From: an uncultured Rhizobiaceae group bacterium
GTDB lineage: Bacteria > Pseudomonadota > Alphaproteobacteria > Rhizobiales > Rhizobiaceae
Reading direction: 5' to 3'
Length of the DNA: 5,767 nt
Assembly: GCA_937923355.1 (NCBI GenBank)
Contig: CALAIO010000294.1
Span: 1 to 5,767 of the forward strand
How positions within the stretch are numbered: the first letter of the stretch is position 1; every line of letters starts with the position of its first letter. The notes under the pieces are model-generated. The model had not been told where the DNA came from. It searched no databases and saw only the letters and a program-made list of their open reading frames with translations. Positions 1 to 5,393 of this stretch are shown here, piece after piece. Made by a program: the position numbers and the translations under genes.

Positions 1-72
1 GATGGCGCAGCTGACCTACAAATCCAGCTCAATGGCAACTTTGACTTGGAAGCCAGCGACTTTATTTTGTAG
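1..72 (+). CDS. C-terminal end of an RTX-like type I-secreted protein (partial)
   Basis: Frame 1 is open from the window edge to a TAG at 70-72 and encodes 23 residues ending in NGNFDLEASDFIL. This resembles the extreme C-terminus of serralysin-type and other RTX (hemolysin-type calcium-binding) proteins. In those proteins a G-D-G-x-A-D-hxhxhxG repeat remnant is followed by a short 'L-x-A-x-D-F-I-L' tail, and the C-terminal region carries the uncleaved signal for type I (ABC/MFP/TolC) secretion. The final hydrophobic residues after an acidic residue fit that signal. A strong terminator begins 20 bp after the stop, so this gene ends its own transcript. The catalytic or repeat part lies outside the window, so its activity cannot be told. 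The family call rests on only 23 residues and is an inference. Confidence 0.6.
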   Translation, partial: DGAADLQIQLNGNFDLEASDFIL

Positions 73-91
73 GAATTGTTCGTAAATTAAC

Positions 92-124
92 AAAAAGCCG
101 CCGATTAATCTTGGCGGCTTTTTT
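92..124 (+). terminator. Rho-independent terminator of the upstream RTX-like gene
   Basis: AAAAGCCGCC (93-102) pairs perfectly with GGCGGCTTTT (113-122) around a 10-nt loop, and the T run continues to 124. The GC-rich stem plus T tract is a textbook intrinsic terminator. It lies 20 bp after the stop at 72 and isolates alkB from upstream transcription. The A run at 92-96 would also give a U run on the opposite strand, but no minus-strand gene ends here. Confidence 0.9.
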
Positions 125-125
125 A

Positions 126-161
126 TGTTGAGCATCAACAACTGGCTTTGCCTCAAAAGCC
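126..161. repeat. Two adjacent short inverted repeats upstream of alkB
   Basis: Two perfect inverted repeats sit directly after the terminator: TGTTGA-gca-TCAACA (126-140), then GGCTTT-N6-AAAGCC (144-161). They lie about 50-85 bp upstream of the -35 element of the alkB promoter. They could be protein-binding sites or secondary hairpins backing up the terminator. No T run follows either one, so a terminator role is less likely. No regulator family can be assigned from these half sites. Confidence 0.4.
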
Positions 162-179
162 GACATTATCTGAACCTAA

Positions 180-197
180 CTTTGTTATTCCACAAAG
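180..197. promoter_or_regulatory. Putative operator/activator site upstream of the alkB promoter
   Basis: CTTTGT (180-185) and ACAAAG (192-197) form a perfect 6-6-6 inverted repeat. Its centre is about 21 bp upstream of the putative -35 box and about 55 bp upstream of the expected transcription start, a usual place for a dimeric activator. Alkane hydroxylase genes are commonly controlled by LuxR/MalT-, AraC- or GntR-type regulators, but none is encoded beside alkB here and the half site does not identify one. The symmetry is seen directly; the operator role is inferred. Confidence 0.35.
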
Positions 198-209
198 CAC
201 ACTCGTGAT

Positions 210-237
210 TTGAAAACTCTATCTTTTACGTTATAGT
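210..237 (+). promoter_or_regulatory. Putative sigma70-type promoter of alkB
   Basis: TTGAAA (210-215) and TATAGT (232-237) are separated by 16 bp and each matches the -35/-10 consensus well. The predicted start near 244 would give a leader of about 27 nt before the alkB ATG at 271. It lies beyond the upstream terminator, so it is the likely promoter for alkB and possibly for the two genes after it. Confidence 0.55.
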
Positions 238-270
238 CAAAGTTGAAGCTAATTCATGAGGGCATGATAG

Positions 271-1398
271 ATGATTTTTGTTGCTGAGAAGTCTGATGGA
301 GAGACCGTTCGATATGTAGACAAGAAGCGATATCTTTGGTTTTTGTCGGTGTTTACCCCATTTATTCCAGGGCTTTGTGCTTGGATATTGCTTACTGGTG
401 GTGGCTTGTTTTGGGCCGTTGCGCCTTTGCTATATTATTATATTGTCATCCCCGTTCTCGATATGTTGATTGGGGAAGACCCTTATAATCCGCCGGAAGA
501 AGTTGTTGAACAACTCACGAGCGATCAATATTACCGCTTTTTGTTACATCTTTCGATCCCGGTTTTTTACGCAAGTTTTTTCATTGCTGCTGTTGCTGTT
601 GGCACGCTCGACTTGCCGGTTTGGGCTTTCATTACTTTAACGTTGAGCGTCGGCATTGCCAGTGGCAGTGCGCTGACCGTGGGGCATGAGTTGGGACACA
701 AGCAAAACAAGCTGGATCGTCTGGGCGCAAAGATTATTACTTCGCTCACAGGTTATGCGCATTTTTGTATTGAGCATAATCACGGGCATCACGTGATGGT
801 TTCAACGCCGGAAGACCCAACCTCCGCGCGTTGGAATGAAAATCTCTACACATTCGCACTTCGTGAATTACCTGCAACGGCGACAATTGCGTTGGGCTTG
901 GAGAAGAAACGGCTTGAACGTAAGGGCTTGTCTTTCTGGCATTGGCGTAATGATCTTTTGCAAGGCTATGCGATTTCACTCGTTGTTGCGGTGATTTTGA
1001 TCGCATTATTTGGCTGGATTATGGTTCCGTTTCTCCTGCTGCATCATGCGGTTGGCTGGTTTCAACTGACCATGGCGAATTACATTGAGCATTACGGACT
1101 GTTACGTGAGAAAAAGCCTAATGGCCGTTATGTGCCTTGTGAGCCAATTCACTCCTGGAATACCAATCACATCGTTTCAAACCTGCTCTTGTTTCATTTG
1201 CAAAGACATTCAGACCATCATGCCAATCCGATGAGGCCGTATCAGGCGTTGCGTAATTTTAATGAACTGCCACGTTTGCCAAGTGGGTATCCTGGCAGCT
1301 TTTTATTGGCGTCTATTCCGCCGCTTTGGTTTAAAGTAATGAACCCGAAAGTTCTGGCATGGACAGACGGCGACATGACGCGTATCAATACGGGGTAG
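271..1398 (+). CDS. alkB: Alkane 1-monooxygenase (AlkB), membrane non-heme di-iron hydroxylase
   Basis: This 375-residue protein hydroxylates the terminal carbon of n-alkanes in the inner membrane, using O2 and electrons delivered through rubredoxin. All signature motifs are present: HELGHK (139-144), EHNHGHH (168-174), NYIEHYG (270-276) and LQRHSDHH (310-317). These supply the nine expected iron-binding histidines: H139, H143, H169, H173, H174, H274, H313, H316 and H317. Hydrophobic segments lie near residues 22-42, 44-66, 92-112, 117-137 and 232-258. GEDPYNPPEE (68-77) is another family block. The length is close to Pseudomonas putida GPo1 AlkB (about 400), with a shorter C-terminus and no fused rubredoxin. 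The ATG at 271 has GAGGG at 258-262, 8 nt upstream. No rubredoxin or rubredoxin reductase gene is in the window, so electron partners must be encoded elsewhere. The next gene starts 31 bp downstream without a terminator, which suggests co-transcription. Identification is firm; the alkane range is not. Confidence 0.97.
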   Translation: MIFVAEKSDGETVRYVDKKRYLWFLSVFTPFIPGLCAWILLTGGGLFWAVAPLLYYYIVIPVLDMLIGEDPYNPPEEVVEQLTSDQYYRFLLHLSIPVFYASFFIAAVAVGTLDLPVWAFITLTLSVGIASGSALTVGHELGHKQNKLDRLGAKIITSLTGYAHFCIEHNHGHHVMVSTPEDPTSARWNENLYTFALRELPATATIALGLEKKRLERKGLSFWHWRNDLLQGYAISLVVAVILIALFGWIMVPFLLLHHAVGWFQLTMANYIEHYGLLREKKPNGRYVPCEPIHSWNTNHIVSNLLLFHLQRHSDHHANPMRPYQALRNFNELPRLPSGYPGSFLLASIPPLWFKVMNPKVLAWTDGDMTRINTG

Positions 1399-1429
1399 TT
1401 TTAAAGCTTGATTTCAGGGGAGGGATCAA

Positions 1430-2284
1430 ATGATAAAAGTGGGTCTTCCGATTGCGCTTGCAATCATCATGTTTGGTATGGGGTTGGGGCTTACGCTTTC
1501 TGATTTTACGCGGGTTTTTAAAAAACCAAAAGCATTTGTATTAGGCTTTTTGTTGCAACTCGTTTCACTACCAATCATCGCTTTTATTCTGATTTCATTG
1601 TTTTCGCTACAGGGCGCGTTTGCGGTTGGTTTTATGGTTCTGGCAGCTTGTCCTGGCGGTGTAACTTCCAATTTGCTGACTTACATTGGTAAGGGGGATG
1701 TTGCCTTGTCCGTTTCTCTCACCGCTGTCATTAGCCTTTTGAGCTTTATCACGGTACCGCTCATAACCGGTTTTGCGCTGGTAAATTTCATGGGCTCGGA
1801 TGCGCCAGATTTACCCATTGATAAAACGATTATTAGAATTTTGGTTATTACCATTATACCGCTAGCGATTGGGATGTTGGTACGAAAATTCAAACCTTCG
1901 CTAGCTGATAATTTGGAGAAATACTTTGCGGCCATCTCCTTCATTGTTTTCATTCTGGTGGTAATTGGAGCGCTCGTGGAAAATAGAGAGAATGTAGTTC
2001 CGTATCTTATGCAGGCAGGGATTGTCTCCATTGTCTTTAATCTTGTCATCATGGCGGTTGCCGTCGTTCTTGCTGGCATGATGGCCTTGCCCAAGGATCA
2101 ACGTACCGCCATTGCGCTTGAGTGTGGATTACAAAATGGAACGCTTGGCCTAGTCGTGGCGCTCACCATTCTTGGGCGACCAGATATTGGCATTCCGATT
2201 GCAGCTTATAGTCTCATTATGCTTTTCATCGGTTTTGCTTATGCCATTTGGGCGCGTTCAGGTAATGGTGCGCTTAAAGCATGA
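1430..2284 (+). CDS. Bile acid:sodium symporter (BASS) family transporter
   Basis: A 284-residue, almost wholly hydrophobic protein with about nine to ten membrane segments, matching the BASS (SBF) family fold of bacterial ASBT homologues. Visible family signatures are MFGMGLGLTLSDF near the N-terminus, a glutamine in GFLLQLVSLP (Q43), the broken-helix block ACPGGVTSN (73-81) with S80 and N81, a downstream S/T pair (S94, T98), and ECGLQNGTLG (231-240) with E231 and Q235. In the solved bacterial ASBT structures the equivalent Ser, Asn, Thr, Glu and Gln side chains bind two sodium ions, so sodium-coupled uptake is likely. Despite the family name, bacterial members carry varied organic anions such as pantoate, keto acids or sulfonates, and the substrate here is unknown. 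The start has a strong AGGGGAGGG at 1416-1424. The stop overlaps the next start as ATGA, implying translational coupling to the PLP enzyme and a related substrate or product. Confidence 0.9.
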   Translation: MIKVGLPIALAIIMFGMGLGLTLSDFTRVFKKPKAFVLGFLLQLVSLPIIAFILISLFSLQGAFAVGFMVLAACPGGVTSNLLTYIGKGDVALSVSLTAVISLLSFITVPLITGFALVNFMGSDAPDLPIDKTIIRILVITIIPLAIGMLVRKFKPSLADNLEKYFAAISFIVFILVVIGALVENRENVVPYLMQAGIVSIVFNLVIMAVAVVLAGMMALPKDQRTAIALECGLQNGTLGLVVALTILGRPDIGIPIAAYSLIMLFIGFAYAIWARSGNGALKA

Positions 2285-3438
2285 GTAACAATAATGACCA
2301 CAAAAATTCTGCGACAATCGCAGCGCGTGCGGGTGGCTATATTGACTTAGGTTCTGGTGGCGTTGTGCCGCCTTTGCAACAATCGACAACCTTTGTTCGT
2401 GATGAAAATTACCAGCCGCTTGTCGAAGATAATGTTTACGGGCGTGACCAGAACGACCAAGTGCGTTTGGCTGAAAATGTTCTGTCGCAACTGGAAGAGG
2501 CAGAAGATAGTCTGCTCTTTGCTTCTGGCATGGCGGCAATTTCTACCTTGTTTGGCTCTTTAAAACGCGGACAAAAGCTTATTGTTCAATCTGGAATATA
2601 TTGGGGAACAACCGCATGGGTGCGTGAGTTTTGTAACCATCGTGAAATCGTTCTGATCGAAGCTGATAGCAGCAAGACTGAAAGTTTTACTGATTTAATT
2701 CATACTGAAAAACCGGATATGGTTTTCATTGAAGTGCCTTCCAATCCCTGGATATTGACAAGCGATATTTCTGCTATTTCCAAAGCTGCCAAAGCTATTG
2801 GTGCGACTTTGGCAGTGGATGCTACTGCGGCGACACCTATCCTTATGCAGCCGATTGCTCTAGGTGCGGACATCGTCATGCACTCTGCCACCAAGGCGAT
2901 TAATGGCCATTCTGATGTTATTGCAGGAGTGCTGTCTTGTGCTGACGCTTCAAGCGATACATGGGCTTATTTAAAGCGTGAACGGCATGGAGCAGGGGCT
3001 ATCCTTTCTCCTCATTCTGCGTGGATGTTAATTCGTGGTATGCGCACTTTACCCCTTCGTATGGAGCGTATGTGCGCGAATGCGATGGCAATAGCGCAAT
3101 TTCTTGAGGGGCATGAAAAGGTTGAAACCGTTTGGTATCCAGGCCTTGAGCATCATCAAGGGCATGAAGTTGCCAAACAGCAAATGCCAAAAGGCTATGG
3201 CTACCTCATGAGCTTTCTGATTAAGGGAACGCGTGAAGAAGCCTTGCACTTTTGCAAACAGCTTGAAGGCATACACCGTGCAACATCATTAGGCGGTGTT
3301 GAAAGCCTGGTTGAGCATCGTCATACGATTGAAGGCGATATGACGGGATGTCCGGAAAATCTCATTCGACTATCTGTTGGAATTGAGGATGTGGCGGATT
3401 TAATTTCTGAGATTAATTCAGCCCTCTCGCAGACATAA
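2281..3438 (+). CDS. Cys/Met-metabolism PLP-dependent enzyme (cystathionine gamma-synthase/beta-lyase-like)
   Basis: A 385-residue fold-type I PLP enzyme of the trans-sulfuration family, cytosolic, acting on sulfur or related amino acids by beta/gamma elimination or replacement. Seen in order: Y53-x-R55 (PLP phosphate contact from the partner subunit), FASGMAA (80-86), Y107 in GIYWGTT (ring-stacking Tyr), EVPSNP (151-156), D180 in AVDAT (pyridine nitrogen), HSATKAINGHSD (201-212) with Schiff-base Lys K205, SLGGVESL (336-343), and RLSVGIED (363-370), whose Arg binds the substrate carboxylate. Odd points: the usual NPT after Y-x-R is NDQ, the usual VDNT is VDAT, and the region after ESL is shortened to VEHRHTIEGD instead of the MTH-containing block. 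These mark a divergent subgroup, so gamma-synthase, beta-lyase and gamma-lyase activities cannot be told apart. The start is set by the 4-bp ATGA overlap with the transporter gene. A terminator begins 2 bp after the stop. Confidence 0.88.
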   Translation: MSNNNDHKNSATIAARAGGYIDLGSGGVVPPLQQSTTFVRDENYQPLVEDNVYGRDQNDQVRLAENVLSQLEEAEDSLLFASGMAAISTLFGSLKRGQKLIVQSGIYWGTTAWVREFCNHREIVLIEADSSKTESFTDLIHTEKPDMVFIEVPSNPWILTSDISAISKAAKAIGATLAVDATAATPILMQPIALGADIVMHSATKAINGHSDVIAGVLSCADASSDTWAYLKRERHGAGAILSPHSAWMLIRGMRTLPLRMERMCANAMAIAQFLEGHEKVETVWYPGLEHHQGHEVAKQQMPKGYGYLMSFLIKGTREEALHFCKQLEGIHRATSLGGVESLVEHRHTIEGDMTGCPENLIRLSVGIEDVADLISEINSALSQT

Positions 3439-3439
3439 A

Positions 3440-3467
3440 AAAACGCTCCTCATAAGAGAAGCGTTTT
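3440..3467. terminator. Bidirectional intrinsic terminator between convergent genes
   Basis: AAAACGCT (3440-3447) pairs with AGCGTTTT (3460-3467). After one C/A mismatch the stem continues as CTC/GAG around an ATAA loop. A run of seven A at 3437-3443 gives a U tract on the minus strand and TTTT at 3464-3467 gives a shorter one on the plus strand. It therefore fits termination of both the PLP enzyme gene (stop at 3436-3438) and the convergent small gene (stop at 3492-3494). Confidence 0.85.
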
Positions 3468-3491
3468 AAAAAAGCTTTATTCAGAGAATGC

Positions 3492-3728
3492 TTACTTGCC
3501 CTGTTTCACAATCACAGGTGTTAGCAGGTCGCCAAAATTACCGTCGCCTGAGTGGTGACGTGCAGAACGTACGAGTTCGACAGATACGCCAGCTTCTACA
3601 GCCTTCATAACTGACTGGTTTAGGCGGTGCAGATCATTTGCCACCATGCGGATGGCAGATTGTTCATCCGTTGACATGGAAGATGCCATTTCTTCCGAGC
3701 GTTCTTTTACAGGTGGTTTGGTACTCAT
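3492..3728 (-). CDS. Small conserved protein, possibly the aceA-associated repressor type (SMc00767-like)
   Basis: This gene encodes a 78-residue soluble protein without signal peptide or membrane segment. The N-terminal 20 residues are polar and probably disordered. The stretch DEQSAIRMVANDLHRLNQSVMKAVEAG (21-47) reads as helix, followed by the strand-like SVELVRSARHH (49-59) and a basic tail ending in TPVIVKQGK. The chosen ATG (3728) has AAGGAG 6 nt upstream; an alternative start 33 bases further upstream runs through a palindrome and lacks such a site. In Sinorhizobium meliloti a gene of nearly the same size, SMc00767, sits downstream of isocitrate lyase aceA and represses acetate-metabolism genes. 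The size and the position beside an ScfR regulator suggest a homologue, but this rests on memory and context, not alignment. No classical DNA-binding motif is visible. The gene is convergent with the PLP enzyme and divergent from the regulator. Confidence 0.8.
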   Translation of the reverse strand: MSTKPPVKERSEEMASSMSTDEQSAIRMVANDLHRLNQSVMKAVEAGVSVELVRSARHHSGDGNFGDLLTPVIVKQGK

Positions 3729-3734
3729 GGGTCT

Positions 3735-3740
3735 CTCCTT
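3735..3740 (-). promoter_or_regulatory. Shine-Dalgarno site deciding the start of the small minus-strand gene
   Basis: On the minus strand AAGGAG lies 6 nt before the ATG at 3728-3726. It supports the 78-residue reading over the longer frame that would begin at the far edge of the palindrome at 3761. Confidence 0.8.
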
Positions 3741-3743
3741 TGC

Positions 3744-3761
3744 GTGAAATATGTATTTCAC
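3744..3761. promoter_or_regulatory. 18-bp palindrome between the divergent small gene and the regulator
   Basis: GTGAAATA (3744-3751) and TATTTCAC (3754-3761) are perfect inverted arms around a TG centre. The element ends 3 bp from the Shine-Dalgarno site of the minus-strand gene and about 200 bp upstream of the regulator start. As DNA it could be a dimer operator, for the neighbouring ScfR regulator or another protein. As RNA it would form a hairpin with a 7-bp stem next to the ribosome binding site. TTTCACAA at its right edge (3756-3763) recurs at 3928-3935 just before the regulator gene. It does not match the spacing of CRP (GTGA-N6-TCAC) or FNR/FixK (TTGAT-N4-ATCAA) sites. Confidence 0.5.
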
Positions 3762-3949
3762 AAAAATCTATCTTATTGTTTAGAGTATGTAACTATTTTT
3801 ACAAATCAACTAATATTTTCATCTTAAAGTGCAAAATATTGCTTTAATATGGTGTCTCTGTCTGTATTTTTACTTTTTTTTATGTAAATTAGTAAATGTT
3901 GTAAAGAAATTTAGCCTATACCGAACTTTTCACAAGGGTATATGGAATC
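3762..3949. other. AT-rich divergent intergenic region, including a GCAA-N4-TTGC element
   Basis: This stretch is very AT-rich with runs of T and holds no gene with a credible ribosome site. It should contain the promoters of both divergent genes. TATACC (3917-3922) is a possible -10 for the regulator, but no -35 is well placed, so no promoter is called with confidence. GCAA-AATA-TTGC (3831-3842) is a short inverted repeat. It is noted because ScfR-type regulators such as RamB and PccR are reported to bind sites containing TTTGCAAA-like sequence; here the half sites are arranged differently, so the match is loose. Confidence 0.4.
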
Positions 3950-3956
3950 AGGAGAG
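3950..3956 (+). promoter_or_regulatory. Shine-Dalgarno site deciding the start of the ScfR regulator
   Basis: AGGAGAG lies 7 nt before the ATG at 3964. The same frame is open back to an ATG at 3829, but that start has no ribosome site, and the extra 45 residues are translated AT-rich intergenic DNA with no place in this family, whose HTH begins close to the N-terminus. Confidence 0.85.
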
Positions 3957-3963
3957 TTTCGCA

Positions 3964-5391
3964 ATGGCTGATCAGAAGATTTTTGCAGGACCCAGAATCA
4001 GGCGTATTCGGTCTGGGTTGAGTCTAACGCAAACCGCTATGGCAGAAGAATTGGGCATTTCTGCAAGCTACTTAAATCTGATTGAGCGCAATCAACGACC
4101 GCTTACAGTCCAGCTTTTATTGAAACTCGCCACGACTTATAAACTTGACTTGGATGAACTCCAAGGGACGGGCGATGAAACACTTAACGCGCAACTTAAA
4201 GAAGCCTTTTCAGATCCGCTTTTAGTGGGGGAAATTCCTGACAGAACTGAACTGATTGAGTTCACAGAAGCAACGCCCAATGTCGCCAGTGCTATGGTGA
4301 AGCTTTATCGTGGGTATCGCGAATCTCTTGAGCGTTTATCGGGCCTTTCCAGCATGATGGCGGAGGAGGGCAGTGATGCTGTCAAAACCGCAGCGCGTCT
4401 GCCTATTGATGAAATGCGTCAAGCACTTGAGCAACGCTCCTCTTATATTCCTGCAATTGAACATGCTGCTACAAAAATGCTCAATCTCATGGATAAAAGC
4501 GATGGGCTGATGGCGGGGCTTAAAAAATGGTTGCTGAAAGAGCAAGGGCTGGCGGTGCAAGTTTTACCTGTTGAAGCAATGCCGGATTGGCGTAGACGTT
4601 TTGATCGTCATTCAAACAGGCTTCATATTTCAGAGCGCTTGTCGCCTGCGGATCAGATACAAGAGGTCGCCTTGGAAGTAGCGCTTCTTGCTGAAGGGGA
4701 CTTGATTGATGAAGAAGTCGGGTTTTTGAAACTCACCAGTGATGAGGCCAGGCGTCTTGCCCGCTTTGAATTTGCAAGACTTTTGGCGCTTGCCATCATG
4801 ATGCCATATGAGAAATTTTATACAACAGCCAAGCGATTGCGATATGATATCAATGTGCTGCGCTCGCGGTTTGGTGTGACATTTGCTCAGGCCACTTGGC
4901 GTTTGACCATGTTACAACGTAATGGACAATCAGCCCCACAGTTCTTTGTTATGGAAACCGATGCTGCCGGAAATCGCATCAGGCGCGGTGGTGCCAATGG
5001 TTTTCCTGCTACTCGCTTTGGCGGCGATTGCCCGAAGCTTGTTGTTCATCAGGCTTTTGGCAGTCCGGGGCAAATTTTTGCAGAAAAGGTGATTACACCA
5101 CAAGAGGCTGAGTTTGTGGTTTTGGGACGTACCATCGAAGGTTTGCGTTCAGGATATTTGGACAGGCCGCACAGAACGGCCTTGCTGATTGGCTTTGATA
5201 CCACTTATGCAAAAGAGATCGTTTATGGTGATGGTTTGGTGGGGGCGCTTTCCAGGCCACCAGTTGAGATTGGCCCCGGGTGTCGCTTGTGCGAACGACC
5301 TGGTTGCATATCACGTGCGCATCCGCCCCTTACGCGCCCTTTGGGGCTTGATGAAATGGTACGAGGCGTTTCCGCGTTTGACTTTCAGTAG
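3964..5391 (+). CDS. XRE-family short-chain fatty acyl transcriptional regulator (ScfR; RamB/PrpR/PccR-like)
   Basis: A 475-residue cytosolic DNA-binding regulator. Residues 8-66 form a Cro/C1-type helix-turn-helix (LTQTAMAEELGISASYLNLIERNQRPLTVQLLLKLA). The middle, about 170-290, corresponds to the IrrE/ImmA-like domain, but the HExxH zinc-peptidase motif is absent: the aligned segment reads QEVALEVALL (233-242), as in other non-proteolytic ScfR proteins. The C-terminal domain carries FGGDCPKLVVHQAFG (352-366) and the cysteine cluster C440-x2-C443-x4-C448 in CRLCERPGC, which is typical of the family. Full length matches RamB, PrpR and PccR (about 470-500). Characterised members sense short-chain acyl-CoAs such as propionyl-CoA or acetyl-CoA and control methylcitrate, propionyl-CoA carboxylase or glyoxylate genes. 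The gene is divergent from the small minus-strand gene, the arrangement expected for a regulator acting on that neighbour and on itself. The ligand and target here are inferred only. Confidence 0.93.
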   Translation: MADQKIFAGPRIRRIRSGLSLTQTAMAEELGISASYLNLIERNQRPLTVQLLLKLATTYKLDLDELQGTGDETLNAQLKEAFSDPLLVGEIPDRTELIEFTEATPNVASAMVKLYRGYRESLERLSGLSSMMAEEGSDAVKTAARLPIDEMRQALEQRSSYIPAIEHAATKMLNLMDKSDGLMAGLKKWLLKEQGLAVQVLPVEAMPDWRRRFDRHSNRLHISERLSPADQIQEVALEVALLAEGDLIDEEVGFLKLTSDEARRLARFEFARLLALAIMMPYEKFYTTAKRLRYDINVLRSRFGVTFAQATWRLTMLQRNGQSAPQFFVMETDAAGNRIRRGGANGFPATRFGGDCPKLVVHQAFGSPGQIFAEKVITPQEAEFVVLGRTIEGLRSGYLDRPHRTALLIGFDTTYAKEIVYGDGLVGALSRPPVEIGPGCRLCERPGCISRAHPPLTRPLGLDEMVRGVSAFDFQ

Positions 5392-5393
5392 GG

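Noticed and set aside
746..1006. A minus-strand open frame of 86 codons inside alkB.
   Set aside because: It is a shadow of the conserved alkB histidine-motif region, with no recognisable protein features and no upstream signals.
1681..2094. A minus-strand open frame of 137 codons inside the BASS transporter gene.
   Set aside because: It lies wholly opposite a well-supported membrane-protein gene; its composition, rich in Met, Ile, Thr and Lys, is what the complement of such a gene gives, and no domain or ribosome site is seen.
3729..3761. A longer form of the small minus-strand protein beginning at 3761 with 11 extra residues.
   Set aside because: The extension would be encoded by the palindrome and the ribosome site itself, and AAGGAG fits the inner ATG at 3728.
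3744..3761. The palindrome as a CRP, FNR/FixK or RirA iron box.
   Set aside because: Half-site spacing does not fit: GTGA-N10-TCAC rather than N6 for CRP, no TTGAT-N4-ATCAA, and TGA-N10-TCA rather than the N9 reported for RirA.
3829..3963. An in-frame N-terminal extension of the ScfR regulator starting at ATG 3829 (45 extra residues, hydrophobic).
   Set aside because: There is no ribosome site before 3829, the extension translates AT-rich intergenic DNA, and a clear AGGAGAG with 7-nt spacing marks the ATG at 3964, which places the HTH at the N-terminus as expected for the family.
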